Assembly: GCA_016187565.1 (NCBI GenBank)
Contig: JACPJR010000035.1
Location: 17,698-81,697, forward strand
DNA length: 64,000 bases
Direction of reading: 5' to 3'
Source: Candidatus Woesearchaeota archaeon
GTDB taxonomy: Archaea > Nanobdellota > Nanobdellia > Woesearchaeales > JACPJR01
Of the stretch, positions 8,151 to 20,208 are shown one piece after another. Both the position numbers and the translations under genes were made by a program. The first letter of the stretch is position 1. Each line of letters opens with the position of its first letter. The notes under the pieces are model-generated. The model saw only the letters and a list, made by a program, of their open reading frames with translations. It did not search any database and was not told where the DNA came from.

Positions 8151-9164
8151 TTATCTACTGCTAACCAAAGCATGACCTATATGCGCGACAGGCTTTCCTT
8201 GTTGGGCTTGTGCATACGCTTCTCGAGCAGAAATTCGTGCTGGTCTAAGTATTTCTTTTAATTCCGCATCTGTTTTTGTTGAAATCCCCGGCATTGGTAA
8301 CTGCTGTGCTTCCATTAATGAGTGAGCTTTCTGATAATGATAAAAATCAAAAGTATCTCCGTGAAGAAATGTTGCTTCATACTGGGCGTAGTGCTGTAAA
8401 TAAAGAGGATCCTGTTGTTTCTTAACAATGGAATAGGCAACGTCAAGCGCCAAGTTTGCTCGTGCATGTGCTTCAGCAATAACCGGAAAAGGAATGCGGC
8501 CTGAATAAAGGCCAACAATTTTTCCATGAGCTGTTAACTTCTGTTTCACCGCTGTTAGAAAACAATACCACGGAAGCACTGACCATTTCAGGAGGGGATC
8601 ATCCTCTCCTTGTGCATATCGTGCATAATAGTCACGTTCAATTAAGGTAGTCCGAGCAAGACCATGTTCAAGAGCATGGGCATCATCAACCATCAACGGT
8701 GGTGGGCTAAACGTCACCAGATCAAGGCCATAATCTGGAAGTGGCTCAGCATCTCTTCCCATGGAAAGGACAAGATCGGGTACATAACCTTGATCAAGAA
8801 GAGGGATGCTATTCATCATAATATTTTGTCTGCTTGGCTCTAAAACCTCTTCAATAATATCAGTCAGATAAATAGTTGTTGGCTTAAACAGATATGCCAT
8901 TCCGAGAGCAAGGATACCATTACCTGTTCCTACATCGGCAACTCGCTGTGGAGAAAATTCTTGCTCACCGAGTTTTCGTAAGGTTGCGAGTCCGAGGGTA
9001 ATCCACTCATCATAAGGATTTTCCTCTGGAATCTCCATACGATCATATAATGTTACACATCCAGGTTCTGGAGGAATAATACCAGCAGCTCTAAATAAAG
9101 GTTTAAGGTCATAGACTACAGGGTTGTAATGCGAGTTGTGGGTGTGATAATCCATTGTAATCAC
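8151..9164 (-). CDS. class I SAM-dependent methyltransferase
   Basis: 337 aa. Motif I is VADVGTGNGILALGMAY (~95-111), followed by an acidic strand end (IYLTDIIEEV), and the substrate-pocket motif FSPPPL (~178-183), an (N/D)PPY-like variant seen in HemK/RsmC-type enzymes. The N-terminal ~60 residues and the C-terminal helical part (~270-337) are outside the Rossmann fold and give no clear substrate. An ATG at 9155 is an alternative start. It is divergent from a TrmB regulator gene with a palindrome between them; a second methyltransferase/TrmB divergent pair occurs at 21990-23600. Substrate unknown. Confidence 0.85.
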   Translation of the reverse strand: MITMDYHTHNSHYNPVVYDLKPLFRAAGIIPPEPGCVTLYDRMEIPEENPYDEWITLGLATLRKLGEQEFSPQRVADVGTGNGILALGMAYLFKPTTIYLTDIIEEVLEPSRQNIMMNSIPLLDQGYVPDLVLSMGRDAEPLPDYGLDLVTFSPPPLMVDDAHALEHGLARTTLIERDYYARYAQGEDDPLLKWSVLPWYCFLTAVKQKLTAHGKIVGLYSGRIPFPVIAEAHARANLALDVAYSIVKKQQDPLYLQHYAQYEATFLHGDTFDFYHYQKAHSLMEAQQLPMPGISTKTDAELKEILRPARISAREAYAQAQQGKPVAHIGHALVSSR

Positions 9165-9201
9165 TAAAGAAGAGCTACATTATCCCATAAATATTTTTGT
9201 T

Positions 9202-9230
9202 GTACTTTTAAAGTACGAAAGATTTAAATA
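9202..9230 (+). promoter_or_regulatory. palindromic operator next to TATA box of TrmB gene 1
   Basis: GTACTTTTAAAGTAC (9202-9216) is a perfect 7+1+7 palindrome. It abuts the BRE/TATA region (GAAAGATTTAAATA, TATA at 9223-9230) whose centre is about 26 nt before the ATG at 9252, as expected for a leaderless archaeal transcript. The position fits an autoregulatory site also controlling the divergent methyltransferase gene (inference). Confidence 0.6.
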
Positions 9231-9251
9231 GAATGAGCCCTTATCAAAAGT

Positions 9252-10016
9252 ATGTACGAGTGTGAAACAATATTGATGAGAGCGGGTTTGTCGTTACGGG
9301 AAGTAAAAATCTATCTTGCCCTGCTTACTGAAGGCGAGCTCATGGCGAGTGAGCTGTCAAAAAAGACAGGCATTATTCGAACAAATGTTTATGACATCCT
9401 GCACACACTCCTCAAGAAAGGAACTGCTTCCTCAGTTATTCGCAGTGGTAAACAATATTTCCGTGCAGCTCCGTTAGACAAGGTCATTGATTACATAGAC
9501 ACTCAACAAAAAAATCTTGAAGAGGTAAAGGGGGAAATAAATACCATCATGCCTCAGCTACATCCCCTTCGAGAGAAATCAACAGAACCTATTATCGAGG
9601 TTTACGAGGGCAGAGAAGGTCTTAAGACTATTCTCGCACGATCAGTAAAAGAATCATTGAAGACAGGGAAAGAGATATTAGGCATCTCCGTGCAGCAACA
9701 AAAATGTCGAGAGCTTGCTGGCCCTTACCATGTGCGGTGGTACACTGACCGTGGAAAATATAAAATAAAAAGCAGGTATCTCATGTCGGCTGAAGAGGAT
9801 ATCATCCCCGTTAACTACACGGAGTTTAAAGTCCTTCCCCCCGATGCCAAGAACCCCAATGAAATATTTGTTTTCGGGGACATTACTTCCCAATTCCTCT
9901 TTGTAAGAAATTGTTTTAGCGCAATTGTCATTGACAATGCAGAAATCACCAGAAGGTACCGAGAATATTTTGAATTCCTCTGGAACATTGTTCCGAGTCC
10001 TGAAAGGAAAACGTAA
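9252..10016 (+). CDS. TrmB-family transcriptional regulator 1
   Basis: 254 aa. The N-terminal winged helix has the TrmB pattern: GLSLREVKIYLALLTEGELM, SELSKKTGIIRTNVYDIL, LLKKGTASSVIRSGKQYF, and a dimerising coiled coil (QQKNLEEVKGEI). Residues ~115-250 match the TrmB middle/PLD-like effector module (IEVYEGREGLKTIL ... YREYFEFLWNI). The C-terminal sugar-binding domain of classical ~340-aa TrmB is absent, as in the two other copies in this window (22842 and 27419). The start is leaderless relative to the TATA box. Likely controls the divergent methyltransferase gene (inference from layout). Confidence 0.9.
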   Translation: MYECETILMRAGLSLREVKIYLALLTEGELMASELSKKTGIIRTNVYDILHTLLKKGTASSVIRSGKQYFRAAPLDKVIDYIDTQQKNLEEVKGEINTIMPQLHPLREKSTEPIIEVYEGREGLKTILARSVKESLKTGKEILGISVQQQKCRELAGPYHVRWYTDRGKYKIKSRYLMSAEEDIIPVNYTEFKVLPPDAKNPNEIFVFGDITSQFLFVRNCFSAIVIDNAEITRRYREYFEFLWNIVPSPERKT

Positions 10017-10077
10017 AAATCCTCAAAAGGAGTTTTCATAATCATCAAAAAAGGCATTTGTCGTATAACACAAGCTT

Positions 10078-10129
10078 TAAATATAAGTTAGTTTTACACA
10101 ATCCTTTTGTTGTGTACTGTGTACACAAA
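10078..10129 (+). promoter_or_regulatory. rRNA operon promoter and 19-bp palindrome in the leader
   Basis: TTTAAATAT at 10078-10086 is the best TATA box upstream of the rRNA operon, giving an expected start near 10108-10112. TTGTGTACTGTGTACACAA (10111-10129) is a perfect palindrome with 8-bp arms around TGT, placed right at or just after that start. It could be an operator or a 5' hairpin of the pre-rRNA. A second leader hairpin, CTCAATT-ATGC-AATTGAG, lies at 10183-10200. Confidence 0.5.
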
Positions 10130-10275
10130 TCATCTCCAACGATTCTCTTGGTTTTTATCAAGATGTCATTTTCATATGTATGCTCAATTATGCAATTGAG
10201 TATGAAAGATATTTTTGGTAAGTGCTCGAATGCCAAGTTAAAAGTTAAGTTTCTTACGTAAAGCGACCACTTTAT

Positions 10276-11749
<1,474 letters not shown>

Positions 11750-11805
11750 TTTTTTCCTTTGATTGGACGTAAAGCACTTACCAAGAATATTTTTATGATC
11801 ATTGT

Positions 11806-11947
11806 GGGCCCGTAGCTCAGCCTGGGAGAGCATCGCCCTTGCATGGACATGAGCTTTGCTTTGTCTCGAGAGAGGCGGGGGCCTCGGGTTCAAATCATTT
11901 TTGATTATGCGAAAAGTAATCAAAAGGTGAAGGTCCCGACGGGTCCA
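11806..11947 (+). tRNA. tRNA-Ala (UGC) with two introns, in the 16S-23S spacer
   Basis: Acceptor 5' strand GGGCCCG (11806-11812) pairs with CGGGTCC (11940-11946) including the G3-U70 pair typical of tRNA-Ala; the discriminator is A and CCA is not encoded. The D stem is GCTC/GAGC. Anticodon stem TCGCC (11833-11837) pairs with GGCGG (11874-11878); removing 11844-11872 (29 nt, canonical 37/38 site) leaves a 7-nt loop CTTGCAA with anticodon TGC (11840-11842). The T arm TCGGG + TTCAAAT (11884-11895) is closed only by CCCGA at 11935-11939; 39 nt (about 11896-11934) interrupt it and contain a perfect 9-bp hairpin TTTTGATTA/TAATCAAAA. Without both insertions the tRNA is about 74 nt and fully paired. 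Intron status is inferred from this restored fold; a damaged copy is the alternative. Confidence 0.9.
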
Positions 11948-12050
11948 TTTTCACTTCATAATCATTCCTGAGGGTATCCAATAGACTATTGGATATCTAT
12001 GTCTGAATAACGATATTCCTTATCGTTGTAATGAGACTATGTACACGAAC

Positions 12051-15266
<3,216 letters not shown>

Positions 15267-15270
15267 CTTT

Positions 15271-15301
15271 GTTCGTGTACATAGTCTCTTCTTTTTTTTT
15301 A
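15271..15301 (+). terminator. rRNA operon 3' processing strand and T-rich terminator
   Basis: 15271-15288 is the 3' strand of the 23S processing stem and is followed at once by CTTCTTTTTTTTTA, a T-run typical of archaeal termination. The DUF4013 gene starts about 130 nt later with its own ribosome binding site. Confidence 0.6.
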
Positions 15302-15427
15302 TCTTTCTTTTTTCCTGAAAGTGACCAAAACCTTTTTATAGTTCTCTTCCATGAAGGAGGTAATTGTGTTAGAATCTTTATACAATTATTAATCAAAAAT
15401 AGAGTCAAACCTTACGGAGATGATACT

Positions 15428-16117
15428 ATGGATGTAGAGCATGCCATTCACCGACCATTTTCTGATGCAAAAAAACTGGGTATTGGTGTCCTTCTTTCGG
15501 TGATTCCTCTTGTCAATATCATTACGAGCATCTTTGTTTCAGGATACCTCTTCTATTGTGCACAAACAGCCATGAAAAAGAAAAAGCCACTCCCTGAATG
15601 GAAAGATTGGGGTGATTTAGCTGTTAAGGGTATTCTTGTCTTCTTGATATGGATAATCTACATGCTACCCTTAGTTGTTGTTGCGATTATCCTGCTTGGA
15701 TCTACCCTTCTAAAAATAGGTAGTATGATGGTTTCTCCAGCACAGGAGGCAATGCCCATGGTTGCGCAGGTACTGGGAACAATTGGTTTTGCTCTTGTCT
15801 TCCTTATCCTTCTCTTGCTGCTCACGTTCTATATAATACCTGCTGCTATTCTTCGTTTCGTTGCATACGGAAATTGGAAAAGTGCTTTTGCTATTCCCGA
15901 AGTCTTTAAAGAAGCATTTACCGGAACCTATGCTAGCGCATGGTTCATGGCAGCATTCATCACCCTTGTGTTAGGAGTCATCAATGGGTTGCTCAATTTC
16001 GCACTGATGATAACCATGGTTTTGCCCTTTGTTGTTACTGCTTTTATCAGTACAGTAAGTGGTATTATCACCATGACCTTATTCGGACAGGCATACGCAG
16101 AAATAAAAAAACGCTAA
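15428..16117 (+). CDS. DUF4013-type integral membrane protein
   Basis: 229 aa from ATG 15428, chosen because GGAGATGAT precedes it; the frame stays open further upstream towards the 23S end but there without coding character. Six or so hydrophobic segments occur: LGIGVLLSVIPLVNIITSIF, VKGILVFLIWIIYMLPLVVV, LGTIGFALVFLILLLLL, and two more near the C-terminus (FMAAFITLVLGVINGLLNF; TAFISTVSGIITMTLFGQAY). The pattern of a first helix pair followed by GYLFYCAQTAMKKKKPLPEW is characteristic of DUF4013 archaeal proteins. Function unknown. Convergent with the truncated helicase gene, whose end lies 6 nt away. Confidence 0.85.
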   Translation: MDVEHAIHRPFSDAKKLGIGVLLSVIPLVNIITSIFVSGYLFYCAQTAMKKKKPLPEWKDWGDLAVKGILVFLIWIIYMLPLVVVAIILLGSTLLKIGSMMVSPAQEAMPMVAQVLGTIGFALVFLILLLLLTFYIIPAAILRFVAYGNWKSAFAIPEVFKEAFTGTYASAWFMAAFITLVLGVINGLLNFALMITMVLPFVVTAFISTVSGIITMTLFGQAYAEIKKR

Positions 16118-16123
16118 GCAAAC

Positions 16124-16825
16124 TTACGATGGATAAAAGGTAATTTTATTCTGGTTGTAGATGCCTTTCTTTAATGGTACTGGTCGCCAGGTATCTTCCA
16201 CAAGTTTGGCTTCTAACCAGGTGGCTAATTCTTGAGGATTCCCTATGGTCGCAGATAATCCGATAATCTGTGCCTTGGGAATAAGTTGTTTCAAGAGGGT
16301 TATTAACAGCTCTAAGGTTGGTCCTCTACTCGGATCATTTAACAGATGGATCTCATCAATAACAATGACCTTAATCTCAGTAATCCAAGGGGTATGATGA
16401 CGCAAGAGCGAATCAATTTTTTCTGGAACTGATACAATCAAATCATAGGTGTGGAGATAACCGTCACGCGCATCAAGATCTGCAATGGAAAGTGCAATTC
16501 TTACTAATGCTTGATATCGTGCCTGAAACTGTTTGTACTTCTCGCTTGCCAGCGCTTTCAAGGGAACTAAATAAAGTACTTTTCCCTTATGCTGGAGTAA
16601 TGTCGTCATCATGGCAAGTTCTGCAATAAGCGTCTTTCCACTTGCTGTTGGCGTGCACACCAGAAGGTTTTTTCCATTGAGTAACCCTGCATCAATTGCT
16701 TTGGCCTGTGCAGGTCTCAGCTCTTGAACCTCTTTTTCCAAAATGCAGTATAATGCAGGAGGAAGTACTGTTTGAAGGGTGGTAAATTTCATGTGATTCA
16801 TGGCCGAGGAAAACATCGTGTCCAT
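16124..16825 (-). CDS. truncated Hel308-like helicase (first RecA domain only)
   Basis: About 233 aa, against ~700 for Hel308/Ski2-type helicases. Everything expected in RecA domain 1 is present: a Q-motif region (ELRPAQAKAIDAGLLNGKN), Walker A CTPTASGKTLIAE, VPLKALASEKYKQF, Walker B VIVIDEIHLLNDPSRGPTLE, and motif III IIGLSATIGNPQELATWL. The protein stops shortly after RPVPLKKGIYNQNKITF, precisely where domain 2 should begin; domains 2-5 are not found nearby. A GTG at 16840 is an alternative start. It is the last gene of a run with the CDF transporter and two tiny genes. It may be a decayed gene or a single-domain protein; ATP-driven unwinding would not be expected from it alone. Confidence 0.75.
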   Translation of the reverse strand: MDTMFSSAMNHMKFTTLQTVLPPALYCILEKEVQELRPAQAKAIDAGLLNGKNLLVCTPTASGKTLIAELAMMTTLLQHKGKVLYLVPLKALASEKYKQFQARYQALVRIALSIADLDARDGYLHTYDLIVSVPEKIDSLLRHHTPWITEIKVIVIDEIHLLNDPSRGPTLELLITLLKQLIPKAQIIGLSATIGNPQELATWLEAKLVEDTWRPVPLKKGIYNQNKITFYPS

Positions 16826-16832
16826 ATAAACT

Positions 16833-16991
16833 TTATTCACTCCCCTGCCTAAATTTAACGACTAACCTTTCTAATTCTTTCAAATCTCTTGGGGAAATAT
16901 CTCCATGACCGTGATAATATTGTGCAGCTAATAACGCAAGCCGATAGTTCTCTCCGAGGACAGGAGCCAGCTCAGATTCTCTGTTTTTCAT
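16833..16991 (-). CDS. small protein, 52 aa, upstream of helicase fragment
   Basis: Frame of 52 codons: begins MKNRESELAPVLGENY, continues RLALLAAQYYHGHGDISPRD and ends LKELERLVVKFRQGSE. Predicted mainly helical and soluble; it resembles small archaeal proteins with an ALLAAQYY-type helix, but I cannot name a family. It starts 7 nt after the preceding 46-aa gene and ends 7 nt before the preferred helicase start, so the three look co-transcribed. Coding status is supported by spacing and composition only. Confidence 0.5.
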   Translation of the reverse strand: MKNRESELAPVLGENYRLALLAAQYYHGHGDISPRDLKELERLVVKFRQGSE

Positions 16992-16998
16992 TTCTCTT

Positions 16999-17139
16999 TC
17001 AAAGTGAGTTTACTCTTTTAACGACATCGACAGGAGGTGCATAGGTAACAATCCCACCAATACCCTCTACTTCAGTGAGATTTCCTCTGAGGGCATATGC
17101 CTCTTGTCCAGATCCTATTTCCTTCCAAAGTGGATTCAT
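16999..17139 (-). CDS. small protein, 46 aa, ATGA-coupled to CDF transporter
   Basis: The start codon overlaps the stop of the CDF gene in an ATGA (17136-17139), a classic coupling arrangement. The peptide begins MNPLWKEIGSGQEAYALRG and contains EVEGIGGIVTYAPP and DVVKRVNSL. No signal peptide or membrane segment. Function unknown; it may be an accessory of the transporter or an independent small regulator. The tight coupling is the main reason to consider it real. Confidence 0.5.
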   Translation of the reverse strand: MNPLWKEIGSGQEAYALRGNLTEVEGIGGIVTYAPPVDVVKRVNSL

Positions 17140-18086
17140 GGTTTTCCGTACCAACTCTTTCTGTTTGGTTCAATATGAATAAGCACGTTGGCAATTCTTT
17201 CATTTGCATGGCGAAGAGTATCTTTAACTCTGTGTGAGATTGCATGGCCTTTTGAGACTGATATCCTCCCATCAACAATCACATGCAGATCAACGTAATA
17301 ATCAAAACCAATTTTACGGACAAAACATTTTTCTATAGCAACAACACCCAATACAGATTTTGCGACTCTTCGTACCTCGTGATTTATTTCAGAAGAAGGA
17401 GAGGCGTCCATTAATTCGCCAATCGCTGGCGTCAGAAGTTTCCATGCATTGTAGACAATAATAAATGAAGCCAACAATGCAGCCCAATCATCGGCACTTT
17501 CATAACCCTTCCCGCCTATCAACGCAACCGAAATTCCCACAAATGCAGCAGCAGAAGTAAGAGCATCACTTCGATGGTGCCATGCATCGGTCTTAACTGC
17601 AATGCTATTTACGGTATTCCCAACATGCTGAACAAAACGAAATAACGCTTCTTTGGTGATAACAACAACAGCTAATACCAGAAGAGTAAAGGGAGCTGGA
17701 GCATGGTGCGGCGTGATTATTTCTTTGATGCTTTGGATAGCGATTATAATTGCAGCTCCCACCAACACAAGAGCAACAATGGTTGCTGTCAATGGTTCTG
17801 CTTTTCCATGACCATACGGATGATCCTCATCAGGAGGCTTTGACGCTATTTTAAGGCCATTCCAGACAATAAACGACGTCAAAACATCTAACGATGATTC
17901 GATAGCATCAGCAATCAAGGCATATGAATTACCCAAGAACCCTGCTACTCCTTTGATGATTGCCAGAATTCCATTAACAAAGATTCCAATAATTATCGAG
18001 CGCATCCCTTTCTGCGAAGGATGTCCTGTTGGCACACGAAGGGCTTTTGTTTTAACAGCACTCTTTTTACGATTAGTCTTTCTCAT
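17136..18086 (-). CDS. cation diffusion facilitator (CDF) family transporter
   Basis: 316 aa with the CDF pattern: a Lys/Arg-rich N-terminus, then membrane helices with the metal-site motif SYALIADAIESSLDVLTS (TM2), HPYGHGKAEPLTATIVALVL at the TM2-TM3 loop, and AWHHRSDALTSAAAFVGISV (TM5), in which His and Asp form the second half of the Zn/Mn site. The C-terminal ~90 residues form the cytoplasmic metallochaperone-like domain (FVRKIGFDYYVDLHVIVDG ... ANERIANVLIHIEP). In TM2 the usual His of the H-x3-D or D-x3-D motif is Asp/Glu-type, so metal choice cannot be assigned. Probably exports Zn, Fe or Mn. First gene of a four-gene run. Confidence 0.9.
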   Translation of the reverse strand: MRKTNRKKSAVKTKALRVPTGHPSQKGMRSIIIGIFVNGILAIIKGVAGFLGNSYALIADAIESSLDVLTSFIVWNGLKIASKPPDEDHPYGHGKAEPLTATIVALVLVGAAIIIAIQSIKEIITPHHAPAPFTLLVLAVVVITKEALFRFVQHVGNTVNSIAVKTDAWHHRSDALTSAAAFVGISVALIGGKGYESADDWAALLASFIIVYNAWKLLTPAIGELMDASPSSEINHEVRRVAKSVLGVVAIEKCFVRKIGFDYYVDLHVIVDGRISVSKGHAISHRVKDTLRHANERIANVLIHIEPNRKSWYGKP

Positions 18087-18122
18087 CGAGCGTAGAGGAT
18101 AGATAAAGAAAGATATAATAAT

Positions 18123-19019
18123 TTATCTTATTTTGTGAGAACACATGATTAGCTGTAATACTTTTGTGATAATCCTTAAAGTCTTTCCCTGTGCATCAAG
18201 AGAAGGAAGATAGTTTCCTATGCTCAATGTAATGATATCAAAATGCTGTTGGATATGTTCTATAAAGGAATAAAACTCTGCATCGGTAATGCCGCCTGAC
18301 TCTCGGCAGAGAGAAGCACCACTCAACAAAGGATCAACAACATCCTGATCAAAGTGAATATAGACGGTTGTTATTTTTTGCTTTTTGAACATATGGGTTA
18401 TCTGCCGTACTATGAATGAAAGAGAATCATGAATCTTTTGGGGAGTAAAGACAGCTATCTTTTTCTCTTTAATCAATGCCATTTCACCAGGATCAAGATT
18501 TCGCTGCCCAATCATAATAAGGTGCCGAGGATCAACTGCAGGTAGATGTTTATTCAACGCCAACAGTTCAGGATGCCCTCTTCCGAGAAGATGGGTTAGT
18601 CCCTGCCCATAGAGATAGCCGCTTATGGTTGTTTCCGGAGTGTTCAGATCTCCGTGTGCATCACAGTAAATAACCCCAAATGGCTCGTACACTTTTTGCA
18701 TTTCTTGGAGCGATTGATAGATCCCATAGCCAACACCAATTACGGAAGAATCATCTCCTTGAAGAATAATAGGCACATCTCCCTGTGTAACGACCTTTTT
18801 GATTACCTTCAGTAGTGCATCATTGATCTGTTTTATTTCTGGGAGATGCTTAGCTTTTTCATATTTTCCCAAGCGATGTCTCTTATTTTCTTTTGGAATG
18901 TCTATTTCAATGACATTCTTCAATCCCAGTGATGTTATAATAGTATCAGGTCCTTGATCCGTGCCCTTATGTGGAGCACCGAGATGATTTGCAACCTTGA
19001 TTATTTGGTACATGTTCAT
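18123..19019 (-). CDS. arginase/agmatinase-fold (ureohydrolase superfamily) protein
   Basis: 298 aa. Metal-binding motifs of the superfamily are visible: IYCDAHGDLNTPETT (~117-131, D-A-H-x-D) and YIHFDQDVVDP (~220-230, D-x-D). The first motif, normally GGDHS, reads QGDDSS, so the metal-A His is replaced by Asp. The protein may therefore use a different metal set or substrate, so I do not call it arginase. It starts 4 nt before the end of the upstream kinase-like gene region, in the same direction as the carbamoyltransferase and methyltransferase genes. A role in guanidine/urea-type chemistry on a product of the carbamoyltransferase is a reasonable guess only. Confidence 0.8.
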   Translation of the reverse strand: MNMYQIIKVANHLGAPHKGTDQGPDTIITSLGLKNVIEIDIPKENKRHRLGKYEKAKHLPEIKQINDALLKVIKKVVTQGDVPIILQGDDSSVIGVGYGIYQSLQEMQKVYEPFGVIYCDAHGDLNTPETTISGYLYGQGLTHLLGRGHPELLALNKHLPAVDPRHLIMIGQRNLDPGEMALIKEKKIAVFTPQKIHDSLSFIVRQITHMFKKQKITTVYIHFDQDVVDPLLSGASLCRESGGITDAEFYSFIEHIQQHFDIITLSIGNYLPSLDAQGKTLRIITKVLQLIMCSHKIR

Positions 19020-19022
19020 ACC

Positions 19023-20207
19023 TCAGTTATGGGGAACATACAGTGAGTCATAGTGGTAAGATTTGAATGTATAACTGTTCGGAATCAATTCTTGCAAAAG
19101 TTCAAATGATAATGACGTTTGAAATGCTTCCTCAATACATCGGTCAACAAATGCCTCATCCCAATCTTTCTTCTTAATTTCATGCATGAATGCCTTACGG
19201 TATGCTCCATACAGAGAACTATTTTTTCGATAATATGCTGCTAACATCGTATGCATTTCAGCTTTGCTTTTTCCTTTTCCATCAATATAATCCACAAAAG
19301 GAAGACTTGTCTTTATGAGTTCAAGAAACGCATCGATGGTAAAGTGTCGTATTTCCTCATGAGTTTCAGGAATCTTTCGTAAGGTAAAGGTATCAAAATC
19401 ACCGAGTGAGGAGAGTTTTTCATTCTGTACAACATCATTGCCAATATTGCTATTTAATATCCCCCTAAATCCACCATGAAAGTTGAACACCATGAGTAAT
19501 GTTACTTTTGTATGTATATAGAGATCTTTATCCATGCTGATTAAATCCGTTTCTCTTCCCTCCAAGCCTTTTCTTGTAAGCCTAACAAGATCATGAACAG
19601 TATAACCTGAATAATCAACAAAACTTTCTATTCTTGTATCGTTCCTGCTATTATCCCCTGTAGCATTCACTAATTTCTGGACTAATGCATAGCCAAGATC
19701 TTTTCCTGTGGGTTTATAGTGAAATACAGACACTGGCTTAGAAGAAGGATTAATACCCAATTGTCTCATGAAAAGAAATCCAAGTATCTCCCCGATTACT
19801 GCTCTTTTTGATAACACACCAAAAGGAATTTGCTCAATAACAAGATTAAAGTTGTTGTCAACCCGCCAATGAGGAAAGGTTATGCCTTCAGGTCTGCATC
19901 CTTTTAGTTTGAGGAAAGTGCCTTTCACATAGGCAGATCGTATTCCTCCACGTAATGCAGATACGGTTTTTTTCCCATTGAAATATTTTTTTGTTCTCGC
20001 TAAGGGAAGGTCTATCAAAAACGTTTCTTCCTCAAAATAAAACAGCTGTTTTTCAACAGTTTCAACAAATGCTCGCTCAACATCGGTGAGTAAATCAAGA
20101 TGATTTTTGAGAAACGTTGTTATGGGAATTACCTCTCCGTCGATACTATACAAAGTAAGTTCTTTTTCTTCTTTGAGGTTTATGTTGCCTGATTTTTTTG
20201 ATTGCAT
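19023..20207 (-). CDS. unknown protein with possible kinase-like fold
   Basis: 394 aa from ATG 20207, chosen because it begins 1 nt after the carbamoyltransferase stop. I do not recognise the family. Visible pieces resemble a degenerate phosphotransferase: SAYVKGTFLKLKG as an N-lobe strand with Lys, VIGEILGFLFMRQLGINPSS as a C-helix, YALVQKLV as strand 5, then VFNFHGGFRGILNSNIG and SSLGDFDTF, which look like the H-G-D-x-x-x-x-N and DFD/DFG elements of APH-like kinases. The similarity is by eye and weak. Lies in the operon methyltransferase - carbamoyltransferase - this gene - ureohydrolase. Confidence 0.75.
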   Translation of the reverse strand: MQSKKSGNINLKEEKELTLYSIDGEVIPITTFLKNHLDLLTDVERAFVETVEKQLFYFEEETFLIDLPLARTKKYFNGKKTVSALRGGIRSAYVKGTFLKLKGCRPEGITFPHWRVDNNFNLVIEQIPFGVLSKRAVIGEILGFLFMRQLGINPSSKPVSVFHYKPTGKDLGYALVQKLVNATGDNSRNDTRIESFVDYSGYTVHDLVRLTRKGLEGRETDLISMDKDLYIHTKVTLLMVFNFHGGFRGILNSNIGNDVVQNEKLSSLGDFDTFTLRKIPETHEEIRHFTIDAFLELIKTSLPFVDYIDGKGKSKAEMHTMLAAYYRKNSSLYGAYRKAFMHEIKKKDWDEAFVDRCIEEAFQTSLSFELLQELIPNSYTFKSYHYDSLYVPHN

Positions 20208-20208
20208 A

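Noticed and set aside
7928..8173. An 81-codon frame across the stem-loop island
   Set aside because: Its sequence is dictated by the inverted repeats, composition is unlike neighbouring proteins, and it overlaps the methyltransferase 3' end without a ribosome binding site or TATA box.
15302..15427. 5S rRNA or tRNA expected after the 23S gene
   Set aside because: No fold or conserved sequence found; the next feature is the DUF4013 gene.
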